A stretch of 64,000 nt of DNA from Buddleja alternifolia (GCA_019426215.1 CM033405.1:4937001-5001000); one strand, 5' to 3'; shown: positions 22,724-36,170, counted from the stretch's first letter. Notes: a model not told the origin generated them from the sequence alone. A program made the numbers and translations.

Positions 22724-24190
22724 GTTTTGATGAGTTAATTCTTCCCACTGGATGTTGAAAACTGGCACTGCAGAAATCAAACGAGTGCGAGGCTAGCTAG
22801 ACGTTGAACTTATTCGAGTATAAGTTATCTAGATTTGAAGAGAATATAGTAAATTTGAGGATGCTATAAACATAAAAATTAAGTTTGATGAATCATATAG
22901 TAAGAGGATCCGCCAAAGGATGAAGTTCGAATCTTTAAAGTTTCTGGGGAATTTGTGGTGGAGATAGTTTAACAGAACATAGAACTTGATTCAATGAAGG
23001 TTGTATCTATTTATTTATTTTATGTTGAATTAATTAGTTTAATTACTGGGGCCCTTAATGTCAATTTATTATTTTCTATACTTTTTTTTTATGTGCAACC
23101 TTTGTGTCAATATTTGATGGGCATATATTGGCCGGTGTTTCTTTGTATCAATATTTGATGAGCATATACTGGCCGGTGTTTTTTTTTTTAATAAATTGAT
23201 CACATCATACATGATATAAATATCAAATTGTGACATATTACAATCAACTGTACAATCAGCTAACAACTATTATAGACGTAGATCAAAGTTTACAAGCGTT
23301 TGGTGGGATTAGAACCTAAAACCTCTAATATTTTGAGGTTTCAACTTCTTCAATAAAATTAGGCTTTGTTAGCATATTTTGGCCGGCGTTCTGTGGTCAT
23401 TTTTTCAAGCTCTTATGACATCAATTTGATGTAGAATCACAATTATAATTATCTATACAAGTGGTACACATATAGTTATGACTATCTAGATATTTGGATT
23501 TCGACGAAACACAAGTCTTGTTTATTGAAATGCAAAATCAATGGTTATACATTTTTGAGGTGTGTTTGTCAACACAAAAAAGAATTCTTATGAGTTTTTG
23601 ATTAAAAATAAATAAGTAAAGAGTAATTTGATCCGTAATAGCTAATTTTAAACAGAATTCAAAATTTGATCAAGGAGTGTTGTTGGAGTTTCTGCCTTTT
23701 TTTTTTTTTTATAAAAACTCAAAATTTTATAGTGACAAATTTATCATCATTAATAATGCAAACATTTAATTTTATATCTCATACATATCGTCCCATATCT
23801 CTGACCCTCCTTGTGTTGATTTCGAATTAGTTGATTAATTGTAATTATTTAATAATTAACATTAATTGATTAATGTTGTATTAATTTTTATTTCTTGTTA
23901 ATTAATTTGTATTTCGCAACTTTTTAATTGGATAGTTCTTATTTAAATAATTTTTATACTAATTTTTTTAATTTTAATTTGATGCGTTGAATGCTTTGTA
24001 TACAACATACTTAAAGAAAAAGAAAAAATACTTATGATCCACCCACTATTAATTTCGTGGTATAAGAATATTCTAGTTTCTTATCAAATAATTTCAAGCA
24101 GAAGTTTTCACTCTGAAATCTAAATACTATCATTTATATTTTACAATTTGTCAAAACTCAAAATTGTTTAGAAATATCCTTTATTTTTAC
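22724..24190. other. CBSX 3' flank and intergenic DNA
   Basis: Contains the CBSX 3' untranslated region and then AT-rich sequence without a recognisable gene. The phrase TTTGATG(A/G)GCATATA(C/T)TGGCCGG(T/C)GTT appears near 23114 and 23156, with a third related TAGCATATTTTGGCCGGCGTT near 23368, a small degenerate repeat of unknown kind. Confidence 0.5.
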
Positions 24191-24199
24191 TACTAGTTT

Positions 24200-24690
24200 T
24201 TTTTTTCTTTTTTTTTTTTAAGGGAAAACGGTATTTTGTTTCATCCAATCAAAAGTTTACAACGTCAAGAACAATACAATTGAGACTGTGTCTAACGATA
24301 TAGTAAAGAACAATTGAAGCACCAAATATCGAGATTTTTTAAGATAATAAATTTTAAGAACTAACAAACGAGCCTTAGAAAATTCTTGTGCAACTCTTAT
24401 TCAAGGAGAGATGAAACTCTCATTCGAGAGAGAAAACAAACTTTCATACGAGAGAGAAAATAAAATAATAAACAAAATATCTAAAACGCTATATAAAAAT
24501 TTATGTATCACTCCGCTTCATCTTGTCAGATCTGTTTCTGTTTCGTTAGATCCATATCCGTCTCGTCATATTTGAAAATGTAATGTACAACTTGAAAAAG
24601 GGTGCTCTAACCCAACCCATCGACGATGATGGTGGTAACAGTGGTGAAGTAGACAACTGCTTCATCAAGTCATCGTCAGCGGAGGAAAAT
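24200..24690 (-). repeat. Repeat family R1, reverse copy with poly(A)-like end
   Basis: On the minus strand this matches copies at about 41370-41910, 45410-45960 and 54770-55335: shared words GATGAAGCAGT, ATCATCGTCGATGGGTTGG, ACGAGACGGATATGGATC and a 3' end near AATAAAATGACCG followed by an A-rich tail (here the T runs at 24197-24222). The A-rich 3' end suggests retroposition (SINE-like or processed transcript). No internal Pol III box was established and no protein is evident. Confidence 0.65.
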
Positions 24691-24967
24691 AGAAAAAAAA
24701 TAAATTAAAATTTAGAGAGAGATGGGAAAAGAGAGGCGGTGGTTTAAATGACTTAGTTTTTGTTTTTACATTTATGCGCTTTTTTTTTTCCATTAAGAAT
24801 ATACAAAATAAATATTTCTCATAAAAAGAAGTGTATGCAAACACACACTTAACATGACAAGCGTCATTCTCCAAACTAGGTGATAATTACAATTATTTAT
24901 CTGTTGAAATCCATATAAGCACTATTATGAACTGATAATTGTGATTTGTGACTATATCAAAATTTAA

Positions 24968-25335
24968 GGTTGTGTTTGCTTTTGTTTTCGAATTTTTTTT
25001 TGGGTGAAAATGTTTATTGAAAGTTGTCTATTTTGATGAAAATGTGTTTGGTTTTATTTTCAAAAGAGACAAAAATTACTGTAGCAATCAAATCATGTAA
25101 GTTTTTGTCTGAAAAATTATGTTTATAATTAGTTAATGATTAAAAAATATAATATAATATAGGTTTTAAATGATTATACTGTAGTTGATATAATTAGTAG
25201 GCACCCTAAAGTAGAGACAAATAGGGAGACAATAGCTGATAACTTTTTTAACCAAAAATTTTTTTTTTGATAAAAAAAATATAAAACAAACAAGTTTTTG
25301 TCAAAATTGATTTGAAAACAAAAGCAAACACAACC
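24968..25335. mobile_element. Tourist-like (PIF/Harbinger) MITE
   Basis: Ends are inverted repeats, GGTTGTGTTTGCTTTTGTTT on the left and the same 20 bases read inward from the right, flanked by TAA (24965-24967 and 25336-25338). A three-base TAA duplication and a GG..TGTTTG terminus are typical of Tourist/PIF-Harbinger MITEs. 368 bp, no coding capacity. Confidence 0.85.
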
Positions 25336-25480
25336 TAAATTTTCGAAATCCCTATGAATCGCTCATGTTTCGTGAGGGTGAGGTAGGGTGTATATTAAAA
25401 GGGCTTAATATTGACTTTGTTGGGTTTCCTTGCATCATCAAAGAGTGGTAGTGGGGCTGTATTATTCTATAATCCATATT

Positions 25481-25745
25481 AAGGGAAAATTACACACATA
25501 CCCCTCTAATATTGTGTAATTACCAAAATACTCCTTATTTATTGAAAATTACCTAAATTACTCTCTCTCATGTTAAAGCATTTCTTACAATTACACTTCT
25601 ATGTATTTCAAAATTCATACAATTTACCCTCTTTAAATCTTATAAATAGACCCTTTGAGAGAGTGTGTTGATAATTTTTTATATATAAGAGAGATTTTAA
25701 TAATTACACAATAAGTGAGGGGATCAGAATGCAATTTTTGCTTTT
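25481..25745. mobile_element. Probable MITE with GGGAAAATTACA-type ends
   Basis: Left end GGGAAAATTACACACATACC, then TGTGTAATTACC; the right half inverted gives AAAAATTGCATTCTGATCCC and TTGTGTAATTATT, so the two halves pair imperfectly. Exact right end and target duplication were not resolved. Confidence 0.5.
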
Positions 25746-25818
25746 ATTAATCCATTTGTCTAAGCATAGCTATGCAATTTTTCCATTTTTATTAATCCAT
25801 TTGTCTAAGCATATCTTC
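25739..25818. repeat. 50-bp tandem duplication
   Basis: TTTTATTAATCCATTTGTCT followed by AAGCATA occurs at about 25741 and again about 50 bases later at 25789, abutting the right end of the probable MITE. May reflect gap repair after transposon movement. Confidence 0.7.
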
Positions 25819-26727
25819 TTTTGGTTAAAGTAGTTTAGGTCGGTGCCATGTATTTTATGCCGATATGATGTATGTGCCAATGATATGACGTGAATTAATA
25901 ATGAAGTGTGCAAAAGCAAGTGGATTTCCTTGAAAAAATAATATGAATTCAAGACTAAATGTGGTAAAAGGAAGTGTGGTCCTTGCCAATCAATTCATTC
26001 TTGTTACCTAGTTAAAAAAATGCTTTCATAAAAATAAAATAAAATAAAAATTGTCAAATCGACTTTAGGCAACTTGAGTCCATCATTCATACTAAAGTTT
26101 TCTATTAAGTTCCTCTAATGGTAAAAAGGGTTCTCATCTCACAACACCTCTTTCGCCTAAATTCTTCTGCTCGTCTTCATCTTTTCTCATTCCTTGATTT
26201 GGTCCCACCTTCTCTGAATTTTCTCTGATGTTTGGATTGGTAAGTTGGAAATGGTAGACAATATACTCTGCCCTCCATTAACATTCCTTTTCAGCGAGGA
26301 GATGCCCTAGATGAATTTGAAATCGACGATGATCTATTTTTTATGCATTTAGCTTTTGGTTAGTATTTGGTGTATTAAATTTCTTCTCTCGGATGAGAGC
26401 TCTAGTTCGTTGTTAACACCCTGTAGCAACACGAAATCGAACAAATAATATAGTAGTATATAAGTATCATCTCCACAGGAAAAATTATTAAGTACAAATT
26501 GTCAAGTACCAAACTAAGCTTATTTTATTATCTAGACTATCGATTATCAGAGATTGAGTATTAAACTAATTCAAGCAGAGATAAATAGAATCGATAAATC
26601 AATCAACGAGGAGCCTCGGAATTAAGATTTCATCAAGGTATTCCTATGGATTTATAACTTTCAATGGGTTGTCAAAGACCCAATTTTCCTTAATTACACG
26701 AATACTCTCTCGACATCTTCTTGAGTA

Positions 26728-27562
26728 GGCCTGTTAATCAAGCCGAGCTTGGTCAGACTTATGTTCGGCTTGATATTATACGAGCTTTCATCACCAAGGC
26801 TTGAATTTGTACGAATTTTTTTTTCCAAAGCTCGGGCGCGGATTGAAATTAGTACGAGCCTCAAGCAGAGCTCGAGCTGGCCCTCTTTTTTTTAAAAAAA
26901 TAATAATCTATAATTAAAAAAGTTCTAATATCTATATTAAAAAATAATCTCAAAAAATCAACATCATTCGTGCTCTCATAACAAACATATATCTTGAAAA
27001 TTCTCATTTAACTTACCAATCTTTCACACAAAATATCTTGAAATATATGTTGCACATGTTATTTAAGATTTAAAATATCATAACTAAATATCTGATATAC
27101 TTACTGACAGAAAATTGCTTCTGTCGTAAATTGTAAGGAGAAATAAATGAAACACAAATTCTTGAAGACAAAAGCTATCAGCCCTTGTCAATTTATATGA
27201 ATTGTCATATGTTTGTATTAGATGCGGTCTGTTACGTGATATTTTTTAACTTATTTAATTTGTTGATTATAGTGTTTTATAGTAGGCAAATTTTAAATGA
27301 TAATTTAAGAATTTGTTTCCCTAATCTGAAATGTTGCTATTTAGAAATATTTACATAACTATATTATATTTAATCTTTGTATATGATATATATATATATA
27401 TATATATTACGAGGCCGAGCCTACTCCCGCTCACGCTCAGCTTGAATTAAAATTCAAGCCTTAATAGTGGGCTTGGGCTCGGCTCATATAAAGTTCGGCT
27501 TGAAAATTATTAAGACGACCTTACGAGTTTCGAGCCTGTTTGGGCTCATTGACAGTTCTATC
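26728..27562. mobile_element. hAT-like non-autonomous element with CTTGAGTA duplication
   Basis: Flanked by a perfect 8-bp duplication CTTGAGTA (26720-26727 and 27563-27570). Terminal regions pair imperfectly: GGCCTGTTAATCAAGCCGAG on the left, GATAGAACTGTCAATGAGCC read inward on the right, and both are rich in AAGCTCGG / CGAGCCT words. Interior is AT-rich with a TA run at 27387-27407 and no protein. Confidence 0.75.
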
Positions 27563-29452
27563 CTTGAGTACCCAACTAGATTTGTTCCGTCACTCCCAAG
27601 ACTAACAATCAATCTAAATGAACCCATTAATTTTTATGAGAATTGTTTAACTAGCCTCACACAAAATTACTAACATTCCTATTAAGCAATTTAAACATGT
27701 CTATCATATCTGAAAAAATAATTTAATTCACCTCCAGATTCTTCTTAAACTATCTTAAATCATGTAATTGGTGGTCAAGCAATTACAAGCATTAAAAACT
27801 CAATGATAGATTAACAAAGCAAGAACAAACCCAAATAATATCAGCAATCCACATTAACACACAAGATTACATCTTAAACTCTAAAAAGTAAATTAGCTAG
27901 GCATAATTAAAGAAGAAAAAAATTAATTGAATAAAAGTAAATATACTCATGTTCAACAATGGTGGAATAGAGAAAATACAACATGAGAAGATGAAAAATC
28001 TGCAAAACCTAAGAAATCTCACATACTGATTGGTAAGGATTCAAGACAATCCTCCTCCTCTCTTCGATGTAACTTCCTTTATTTTCTTTTAAGTCTTCTA
28101 ACTCAAGTTAACCTTTCTAATCTCTCTTCTAGCCTAACAAAAGTTTTTTCTTTATTTCTTAGCTTATAAGCTATAAAGTACGGACACTTCGAAATATCAC
28201 CCTGGACGGTGTCGGGCACGTGTCAGACACGAATAGGCCTCCGACGCGTGTCAGACACGACTGGTCTGTGTTTCAAAGTAAAAATTAAATAAATTTATTC
28301 GAAACACCATGTCTGACACGGCCAGGGGCGTGTCTGACACGGTGAGGACACGATTGAGCACTTTTTCTAAGAACTTAAAACTGTAGGGTTCCAATTGTAA
28401 ATAGGAATTTTCCAAATTTCCTAATTCTAATTTCCCCAAACAGAACACGCCCAGGCTCAGCAGAACATATAACTCTCTCCCAAGCCACATATCTCACCGT
28501 CTTCTTCATCGGAGGAAGGCCGTCTCCGTCTGCTTCACTATTGACGTCGAAGGTCCCCAACTCCAAGCCACCATCGCATGTTTATCTTCTTATTTTCTTA
28601 GTTTTCTTCAGACTCCTAATCACAAATTCAAAACCATAAATCCCTAAATTGAAACCTACATTATTTCGAGATTACTGTGTGCTAATTAGGGATTAGCTTT
28701 GCCTAAACCGAACAAGAATTTCTTGAGCATTTGATACTTTGATATTTAAAAAAGAGATGGTATTTTGTAATTTCTTTGTAATTTGTGGCTGATAAGTAGT
28801 TGAATTCTTTCCAACCTATAGAGCTTTACAAAGAAGTAAGCAAAATACAAATTTATACATATACATATATATATATATAATATAATATTGGACAGCCATG
28901 TCAGAGTCGTATCGTATCCTAATTTTTTTTAAAAAATATCGTGTCCCGTGTCCGTATCCGTGCATCATAGCTTTTAAGAAGTCTTTGATACAAAATAGGC
29001 CCATCAAAGACATAAAAAATGAGTCCTATAAAAATATAAAATCCGTGACTGCACAGTTGTGTAGAATACTGGCACAACTGTGCAATCTTGTTGTGCTGAT
29101 TTTTTCCCCCCAGCAAAACTCTCTCGTGTGGCCTCTCTATTACATTTCTTTAAGTCCTCTTGGTTAGTGTTCCTTGCTCTCATAGGAAAACACCCCTCCA
29201 ATTTATCAAAACAATCGTTATTTGCATAAAAAATATTGAAACGACTTAGAAACCAAAACACGCAAACTAGGCTAAAAACAAAGTAAAAGATTAACTACAA
29301 GGCACAAATAAAGATAAAAGTATGGCAATAATATGTCAAATATGAGACCTAACATCTGTCTTGTATGGGAATTTTATTATTTAAAACAATTTGTACTCAG
29401 TTGTTTATTCTATTCCACGTTCTCCAATTTTATTATCATCTTCATTGCAAAC
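27563..29452. other. Intergenic DNA with a GTGTCAGACACG repeat cluster
   Basis: No gene recognised. At 28200-28355 the palindromic word GTGTCAGACAC / GTGTCTGACACG recurs at least four times, and a weaker relative (CGTGTCCCGTGTCCGTATCC) lies at 28941-28960. A TA run sits at 28857-28880. The flanking sequences do not show clear terminal repeats. Confidence 0.5.
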
Positions 29453-29599
29453 TGTTAGATAGTATTTTATATTATATCTTTATTTGTATCTCTTTCCTTA
29501 TTTCTAGCATAGGGTTTACTTGTACATCAAAACTCTTGTATCTATTTATATGTCTCAATGTAATACAAGGTTCCCTACGAGGTTTATACATCTCTAACA
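29453..29599 (+). repeat. Copia 5' LTR
   Basis: TG...CA termini; differs from the 3' LTR by a handful of substitutions and a few indels (for example a 9-base difference near 29470), indicating a fairly old insertion. Confidence 0.92.
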
Positions 29600-29802
29600 T
29601 GGTATCAGCCGTTTAGGGTTAATCTATCAACCCTCTCAATTCCCATAGTCTTTTGCCTTCCTCCTCCTCAGTCGCCGGCTACCCCGCGGTGCATCCTTTT
29701 CTCACTACAGGGCCTCTTATCGCCGCCTGCTTGCTACATCACGGTAAGTCCTCGGTTATAATTCTTCTAGTGTATTCTCTTCCTCCTCGTCTGTTATCAT
29801 TA

Positions 29803-32800
29803 TGGCTAAAAACCCTAATCCTCCTCCTCCTCCTACACCCCCCATGACTCACCCTGCTTATTCTGTTAATACTATTTTCCATCCTTTTAATTTCAAACTC
29901 TGTGAAGAAGATCCTCGATTTAAATTATAGAAAATAATTTTTCCTGATATCTGTCAAAGTTATCGAGTTCTTGGTCATCTTAATGGTTCATCCTTACCAA
30001 AATCTGATGATGATGAAGAATGGTACTCTCTTGACTCCAAAATAAAAACGTGGATTTATAATTCTGTTGATGCCAGTCTTTTTGATAGTGTTAGTTCTGA
30101 TGGTTACACTGCCAAACAAATTTGGGATAATCTCCAATCTTTTTTCACCAACAATAAACCATCTCATTGTTTACAACTTCAAGAAAAATTCAGAAATTTC
30201 AAAAAGGGTAATTTGTCTATCTCGGATTTCTGTCTTGACACGAAACGTATAACTGATAATTTGAAAGATGTCGATAATCCTATTTTTAACTCGTGTTACA
30301 AATTCTCAATAAACTCCCCGACTCCTACAACAGTATAATCTATGTCATCACTAACAAAACTCCCTTTTCAAATTTTTCTCAAGCCCGTAATAGTCTCCTT
30401 CTTCACGAAGCTCGTGAAATTCAATCCATCCCCATCTCTAATTCCACCGATTCCTCTGTCCTTCTATATTCCCAATCCAATAATCGTAATGATAACAGTC
30501 GAGGTCGAGGTAGAGGACGTGGTCGTAATTATGGTCGCGATTCTTCTCGTGGTGGTCGTAATTCGGGTGGAAATTATTTCTATGGCAACCGGCAGAATTA
30601 TTCCTACTCTTCAAATCAGGCCTAACAAACTGGTTCTCTGCAGTTTCGTTCGCACTATAGCGGCCCAAGTATATTAGGTCCACCGCCTTCAGCAACTCAG
30701 CATTTCTTGGCCCATTATCCGCACGTGCCCAATGGACAGATGTTTACTCCATCTGGGCCCTCCTTCTCTCACACACATGGGCTGCCTCTTCCGTCTGGGC
30801 TCTCTTATCCACACTCCAACTTCTCGGCTGATTTTTCACATGGCCCACTTCCGCATCCAGGTCCAACACTTTCACCTACCCAGCCCATGGATCTTTCCAC
30901 TTTATTTTCTACTATGAATATACACTCCCCTAATGACAGTTGGTACATGGATTCCGGGGCAAGTTCACACATGACCTCTACTCAAGGTAATCTTAATTTT
31001 TTCGTTCCTTGTGATTTATCTAAATATATTATGGTTGGTAATGATGCTGTACTACTTGTCTCTCATATTGGTCATACTCGTTTTTCCTCTACTTCTTCAT
31101 CTCTTAATCTTAATAATATTCTCGTCTCTCCTCATATAGTTAAAAATCTTATTTATGTGCATCAATTTACTTGTGATAATCAATGCACTGTTGGATTTGA
31201 TCCTTTTGGTTTCTCTGTGAAGGACCTACACACGGGAAATCATCTTTTTAGCATTGATAGTAGTGGTGAGCTTTATCCCGTTCTTCCTTCCGCTGTCAAC
31301 CTCATATCTACCGCCGTCTCCTTTGCTGCTCTCTCACCCCTTATATGGAATCGTTGTCTCGGTCAACCTGGAAGTTCTGTTTTTAAATTCTTAGCTTCTA
31401 GAAATTTTATTAGTTATCAAAACAATGTTACTTCCTTATGTCATGCTTGTAAATTGGGCAAGCACAGTCGTCTTTCGTTTAGCAATTCTTTTACTAGTGT
31501 TTCTTCTATTTTTGAAATAATTTATTCCGATTTTTGGACATCTCCAGTTATTAGTTCAATGATTCTCATTATTATATTATTTTGTTAGATGATTTCTCTC
31601 ATTTTTTATGGATTTTTCCTCTTCGTAATAAATATGAGGTTTTTCATATTTTTCAAACTTTTCACTCTTATGTTAATACTCGATTTAATGCTAATATAAA
31701 GGCTTTTCAATGTGATCATGGTCGCAAATTTGACAATCATAATTTTCACACTTTCTTTAATACCTACGGCATTCAGTTTCCTTTTTTTTGTCCACACACC
31801 TCTCAACAAAATGGGAAAGCGGAACATTCCCTTTGCTCTATCAACAATATTGTTCGCACTCTGCTTTTCCAAGCCCACCTTTCCCCTACCTTTTAGGTTG
31901 AGGCACTCCACATGGCCTCTCATCTGCTTAATATTCTTCCCACAACTACTCTTTCATTTCGCACTCCTTCGAATTTCTTGACAATAATTTTCCATCCTAC
32001 TCTCACCTCTGAGTATTTGGGTGTTTGTGTTATCCTAATCTCACTGCCACATCACCTTACAAACTCACTGCTCGATCATCTGCATGTATATTCTTAGGCT
32101 ATCCATCTCATCATCGAGGCTATCGTTGTCTTGATCTTTCGTCCAATAAAATTATTTTATCTCGTCACGTCGTTTTTGATGAATCTATCTTTCCCTACTC
32201 TTCTTTTCATCTTTTTGCTTCTCCTAAAGACTACTCTTTCCCCTCTCCCGACGATGATGATCCCCCTCCCTCCATCCACCATGACATTCTCCATGGACCC
32301 TCGGTTAACTCGGTCGTCCCCAACCCTCCAACTCTTTTGGATCCTCCACTTGCTGCCCCTACGGCGTCTCCGCCTCCACCCCACCCCTCTCGGATCCCCA
32401 TGATCACTCGTTCTAAATCTGACATCTTTTGTCCTCATCATATTTTCAATCTCTCCGGCTCTTCTCCAATCTCTCCAATCCCTCGATCCTATACGCTCTT
32501 CAAAAATCCTCTTGGAAACATGCCATGGATGCTGAGCTCTTGGCTTTACACTCCAATGGCGGGATCTTGTTCCTCGTCCTCGTAATGTCAATATTGTCGG
32601 ATCCAAATGGATTTTTCGTCATAAGTTTTGCTTTGATGGTACCCTTGAGTGCTATAAATCTCGTCTCGTTGCTCAAGGTTTCTCTCAGCAGCCTAGTCTC
32701 GACTAGGATGAAACATTTAGTCCTATTGTCAAACCGAATACTATTCATACTGTACTTAGCCTCGTCATTTCCCGTTCCTGGCCTATTCGCCAATTAGATG

Positions 32801-33840
32801 TCAAAAATGCCTTCCTCCACGGTCACCTATCTGAAGTAGTTTTAATGCAACAACCTCCCGGTTACACTGATCCCTCTCGTCCTCATCATGTATGTCATCT
32901 TAAGAAAGCGCTTGATGGTCTTAAACAAGCTCCACGTGCTTGGTATCAACATTTTGCCTCCTTCATCTCTTCCTTAGGTTTTGTAAGTAGTAAAGCTGAC
33001 ACATCTTTCTTTATCCTTCATAGTTCATCTCACACTTCTTATCTTCTTCTCTAGGTCAACGATATCATTCTCACTGCTTCTTCTGATACTCCTCTCTCTT
33101 CCATCACTCGTCTTCTCTCATCTGAGTTCTCTATGACTGACCTCGGCTCTCTTTATTATTTCCTCGGCGTCTCTGTCTCGCGTTACTCGTCTGGTCTCTA
33201 TCTCTCTCAAGAAAAGTTGTGAAATTCTCGAACGTGCTACCATGTCTTCTTGCAACCCATGTGCAACTCCCGTCGATACTAAATCAAAACTTCCTTCTTC
33301 CGGTCCTCCCGTTCCTGACTCTTCTCTCTATCACAGTCTTGCTGGCCCCCTTCAATATCTCACTATTACTCATCCAGATATCACCTATGCCGTTCAACAA
33401 ATTTGTCTCTTTATGCATGACCCTCGCCTACCTCATCTCAATGCTCTCAAACGTATTCTTAGATATTTTTAAGGTACTTTATCTCACTCTCTTCATCTTC
33501 GCGCATCTTCCTCGTCCAGTCTTATTGCCTATTTTGATGCCGACTGGGCTGGTTGTCCTGATACTCGTCGTTTTACCTCTGGCTATTGTGTCTTTTTAGA
33601 TGATAATCTTATTTCTTGGTTCTCCAAGTGTCAGCACGTGGTCTCTCGGTCTAGTGCTGAAGTTGAATATCGTGGTGTCACTAATGTTGTTGCTGAAACT
33701 TCTTGGCTCCGAAATCTTTTGTTTGAATGACGTTGTCCCCTTTCCCATGCCACTATTGTTTATTGTGATAACATTAGTTCTATTTTTATGGCCTTTAATA
33801 CTGTACAGCACCAACGAACACTAAGAAACTAAACATATTG
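29803..33840 (+). pseudogene. Copia gag-pol polyprotein remnants
   Basis: Gag: MAKNPNPPPPPTPP, NLQSFFTNNKPSHCLQLQEK, LQILNKLPDSYNSI, then an Arg/Gly stretch. Protease: WYMDSGASSHMTSTQGNL near 30942. Integrase: zinc residues in LCHACKLGKHSRLSF, DFSHFLWIFPLRNKYEV, CDHGRKFDN and QQNGKAEHSL near 31450-31850. Reverse transcriptase: MQQPPGYTDPSRPHHVCHLK, KALDGLKQAPRAWYQHF near 32845; the YVDD box reads stop-VND at 33052-33063, so the catalytic pair is lost. RNase H: LIAYFDADWAGCPDTRRFTS, SRSSAEVEYRGVTN near 33520-33690. Many stops and frameshifts, including TAG at 29928-29930 in place of a conserved Trp. No active element can be made from this copy. Confidence 0.9.
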
Positions 33841-34015
33841 AAATAGATACTCATTTTGTACGTGAACGTGTTACCTTGGGTGAAGTTCTTGTGTTACACG
33901 TCCCTTCCTCTCATCAGTTTGCAGATATTTTCACCAAAGGTCTCCCGTCACAATTGTTTTTTGAATTTTGATCAAGTCTCAGCATTCGCAAACCTCCTAC
34001 TTCGATTGCGGAGAG

Positions 34016-34157
34016 TGTTAGATAGTATTTTATATAGTTATTTATATCTCTTTCCTTATTTCTAGCATAGGATTTACTTGTACATCAACACTCTTGTATC
34101 TATTTATATGTCTCAATGTAATACAAGGTTCTCTACGAGATTTTTATATCTCTAACA
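34016..34157 (+). repeat. Copia 3' LTR
   Basis: Same ends as the 5' LTR; follows the polypurine stretch GCGGAGAG. Confidence 0.92.
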
Positions 34158-35609
34158 TAAACTTTAACGTTGATGAACTGTAATGATCGAACTCTTAAAA
34201 GGGGAAAAAAAGTCGATCAATTATTAGTGAATTTTGTCATATAGTTAATATACATTACAATTTTAACCCCATCGACCAATAGGTCTGAACTTACGTAATA
34301 TGAATTGAATCAGAAACACCTCTTAACCTTGAATTTATCATCAAATTATAAGTTTATAGCCACTTCGGATAATGTTTTTTTGATTTGATATTTTATATGA
34401 TATATGTCCATTAACCGACATCAAATTCCAATGAGGTGAATGGACAAACCATTAAATTCCAAATCAAAAACATATATGGCCACGACAACTGAACCATGGA
34501 CCCCTCTCCATAAACTCACTTCAAACCACTCAAACCCTATAGTGGAAAATCTTGAAATTCCATAAATTCCTACAACAAACGACTGATAAATTTTTGGTCA
34601 ATGTAAATTTTATTCCGAATCAGATTCGTTTAATTACATTACATGACAAGTTAAAATGATGTGTGTTTTGTGAATTGGTCTCTTTAATTAACATTAATAA
34701 CAGTACAAATGTAAAGATGAATTGTTCGAATTTTTTATTTGTGAGTTGATGTTCACTTCTTAATAATTTTCATATTGAAAAGTTAGTTTTTATTCTTTGA
34801 AAAAAGGAATTATTTTCTCTAGTATAAAAAGAAGTTTTTATTTCTAAAAAGAATTCTAAGAAAATGGTGTTTATAAGTATTGTCGTCCTTTGCCAATGAG
34901 TGAATCAGGCTTAACCCAATTGGCAAAGTTGATGGCGTAAAATGTTAGAAGTCTTGGATTTTATTTTTATTGACAACTTTTATTTCTTTACTTTATTGAT
35001 AGTTATTAACTATTGTAAATTAGTGCTAATTGTTACATGTTGATTGATAATTTATTCTAAAGATTTAATTGATACATGTAATCGATTCTCTAAAAAAAAA
35101 GGTATTCTCATTCCTTGAAGGCTTAGATTGCTACAAAGCAAGTTAGGGGAGTCAATGAAATTAAAAAAAATTTAGGAGAGTCCAAAATTTTGATCCCAAC
35201 CGAACATTGTCCAAAATTTAATAATCAGCTCCGTTAATCAATATTTTGATTATTATTTTTTCTTTTTTTGAGAATTTATACGTAAATGCACTCACACATG
35301 AATTATATTTAATATCAAGATGTTTTCATTCAATATCACATGTCACTCACGCTCAAAATCTCCTCAAAAAGTTGGTCAAAATGTTGACTAACGGAGTTGA
35401 CATTTAAGTTTTGGACGAAAAATTCGATTGAGACTAAATGGACTAAATGCGAGACATTTAAAAAGTTATGGGATTAAATGTGAGATTTATATAAAGCTCG
35501 GGACTAAAAGTGTACTCGGGCATAATTACGGGATAAAAAATACGATTTTCCCGGTGAAGGTGATTTGACATTGAGTTATCTCTCGCCAACGGCAGGGTGG
35601 CCGGCTTTA
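34158..35609. other. Intergenic DNA
   Basis: No gene. A degenerate repeat with words GGACTAAATGGACTAAATGC and GGGACTAAAAGTGTACTCGG lies at 35420-35540, of the type often found in plant dispersed repeats. Confidence 0.5.
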
Positions 35610-35975
35610 GGGTTGTAAATGAGTCGTGTCAGTCGAAGAAGTTGTTGTTCAAGTTTTTTTTGAAATAATTATCGAATTTTGAAATTTGTATTTGAGTTTG
35701 GTTCAATTGTTAATGGAGTCGAGCTCAAACGAAATTTAATCGAGCTCAAGCAACTTGTTTTTTTTTTTTCTCCATATTTTTGTCATTTGCCACTAATCGA
35801 GAGGAGCTTGAGTAATTTGATTTTTTCATATGTTTTGTCATTTTTTTTCTAATTGAGCTCAAGCTCGAGTCGACGTACAAATTTATCAAATATACAAAAA
35901 ATTATTCAAACTTAATTCGATTGGTTAACAGATTGAAATCAAACAAATTTTTATAAAATGATATTGAGTCGACTA
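35610..35975. repeat. Dispersed GAGCTCAAG-type repeat, second copy
   Basis: Opens GGGTTGTAAATGAGTCGTGT and shares TTTGTATTTGAGTTTGGTTC and GTCGAGCTCAAACGA with the repeats in CBSX intron 1 and SCE1 intron 2. No coding capacity. Confidence 0.7.
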
Positions 35976-36142
35976 TCCAATACTTGATTCATCCTTTCGC
36001 GCTGGCTGTTGCGGTTGTGGGCAGTGGTGCCCACAATCAATTCTTGTAATCTGTAAACAGTGCAAAACCAGTTATCGTTCTCAAAAAAATCCAAATCTTA
36101 TCACCACACTCGACCAATGGTAGGCCCCTCGATGTCCCCCCG

Positions 36143-36170
36143 CCCCCCCCCCCCCCCCCCCCCCCCCCCC
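36143..36170 (+). repeat. 28-base poly(C) tract
   Basis: An uninterrupted run of 28 C, preceded by CCCCCCG. On the minus strand this is poly(G) able to form G-quadruplexes. Homopolymer length may be a sequencing or assembly artefact. Confidence 0.9.

Larger units (their letters stand above)
29453..34157 (+). mobile_element. Ty1/copia LTR retrotransposon with short LTRs, degenerate
   Basis: 5' LTR 29453-29599 (147 bp) and 3' LTR 34016-34157 (142 bp) start TGTTAGATAGTATTTTATAT and end CTCTAACA. A primer-binding site TGGTATCAGCC (initiator Met tRNA type) begins at 29600, and a purine-rich GCGGAGAG precedes the 3' LTR. Flanks are CAAAC and TAAAC, a 5-bp duplication differing by one transition. 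Domain order gag, protease, integrase, reverse transcriptase, RNase H is copia-type. Confidence 0.93.

Noticed and set aside
28251..29261. Several overlapping 60-90 codon frames
   Set aside because: They overlap on both strands, lack domains and lie on the GTGTCAGACACG repeat region.
32157..32606. 149-codon minus-strand Arg/Gly-rich frame
   Set aside because: Antisense of the copia pol linker region; reverse transcriptase and integrase motifs are on the plus strand.
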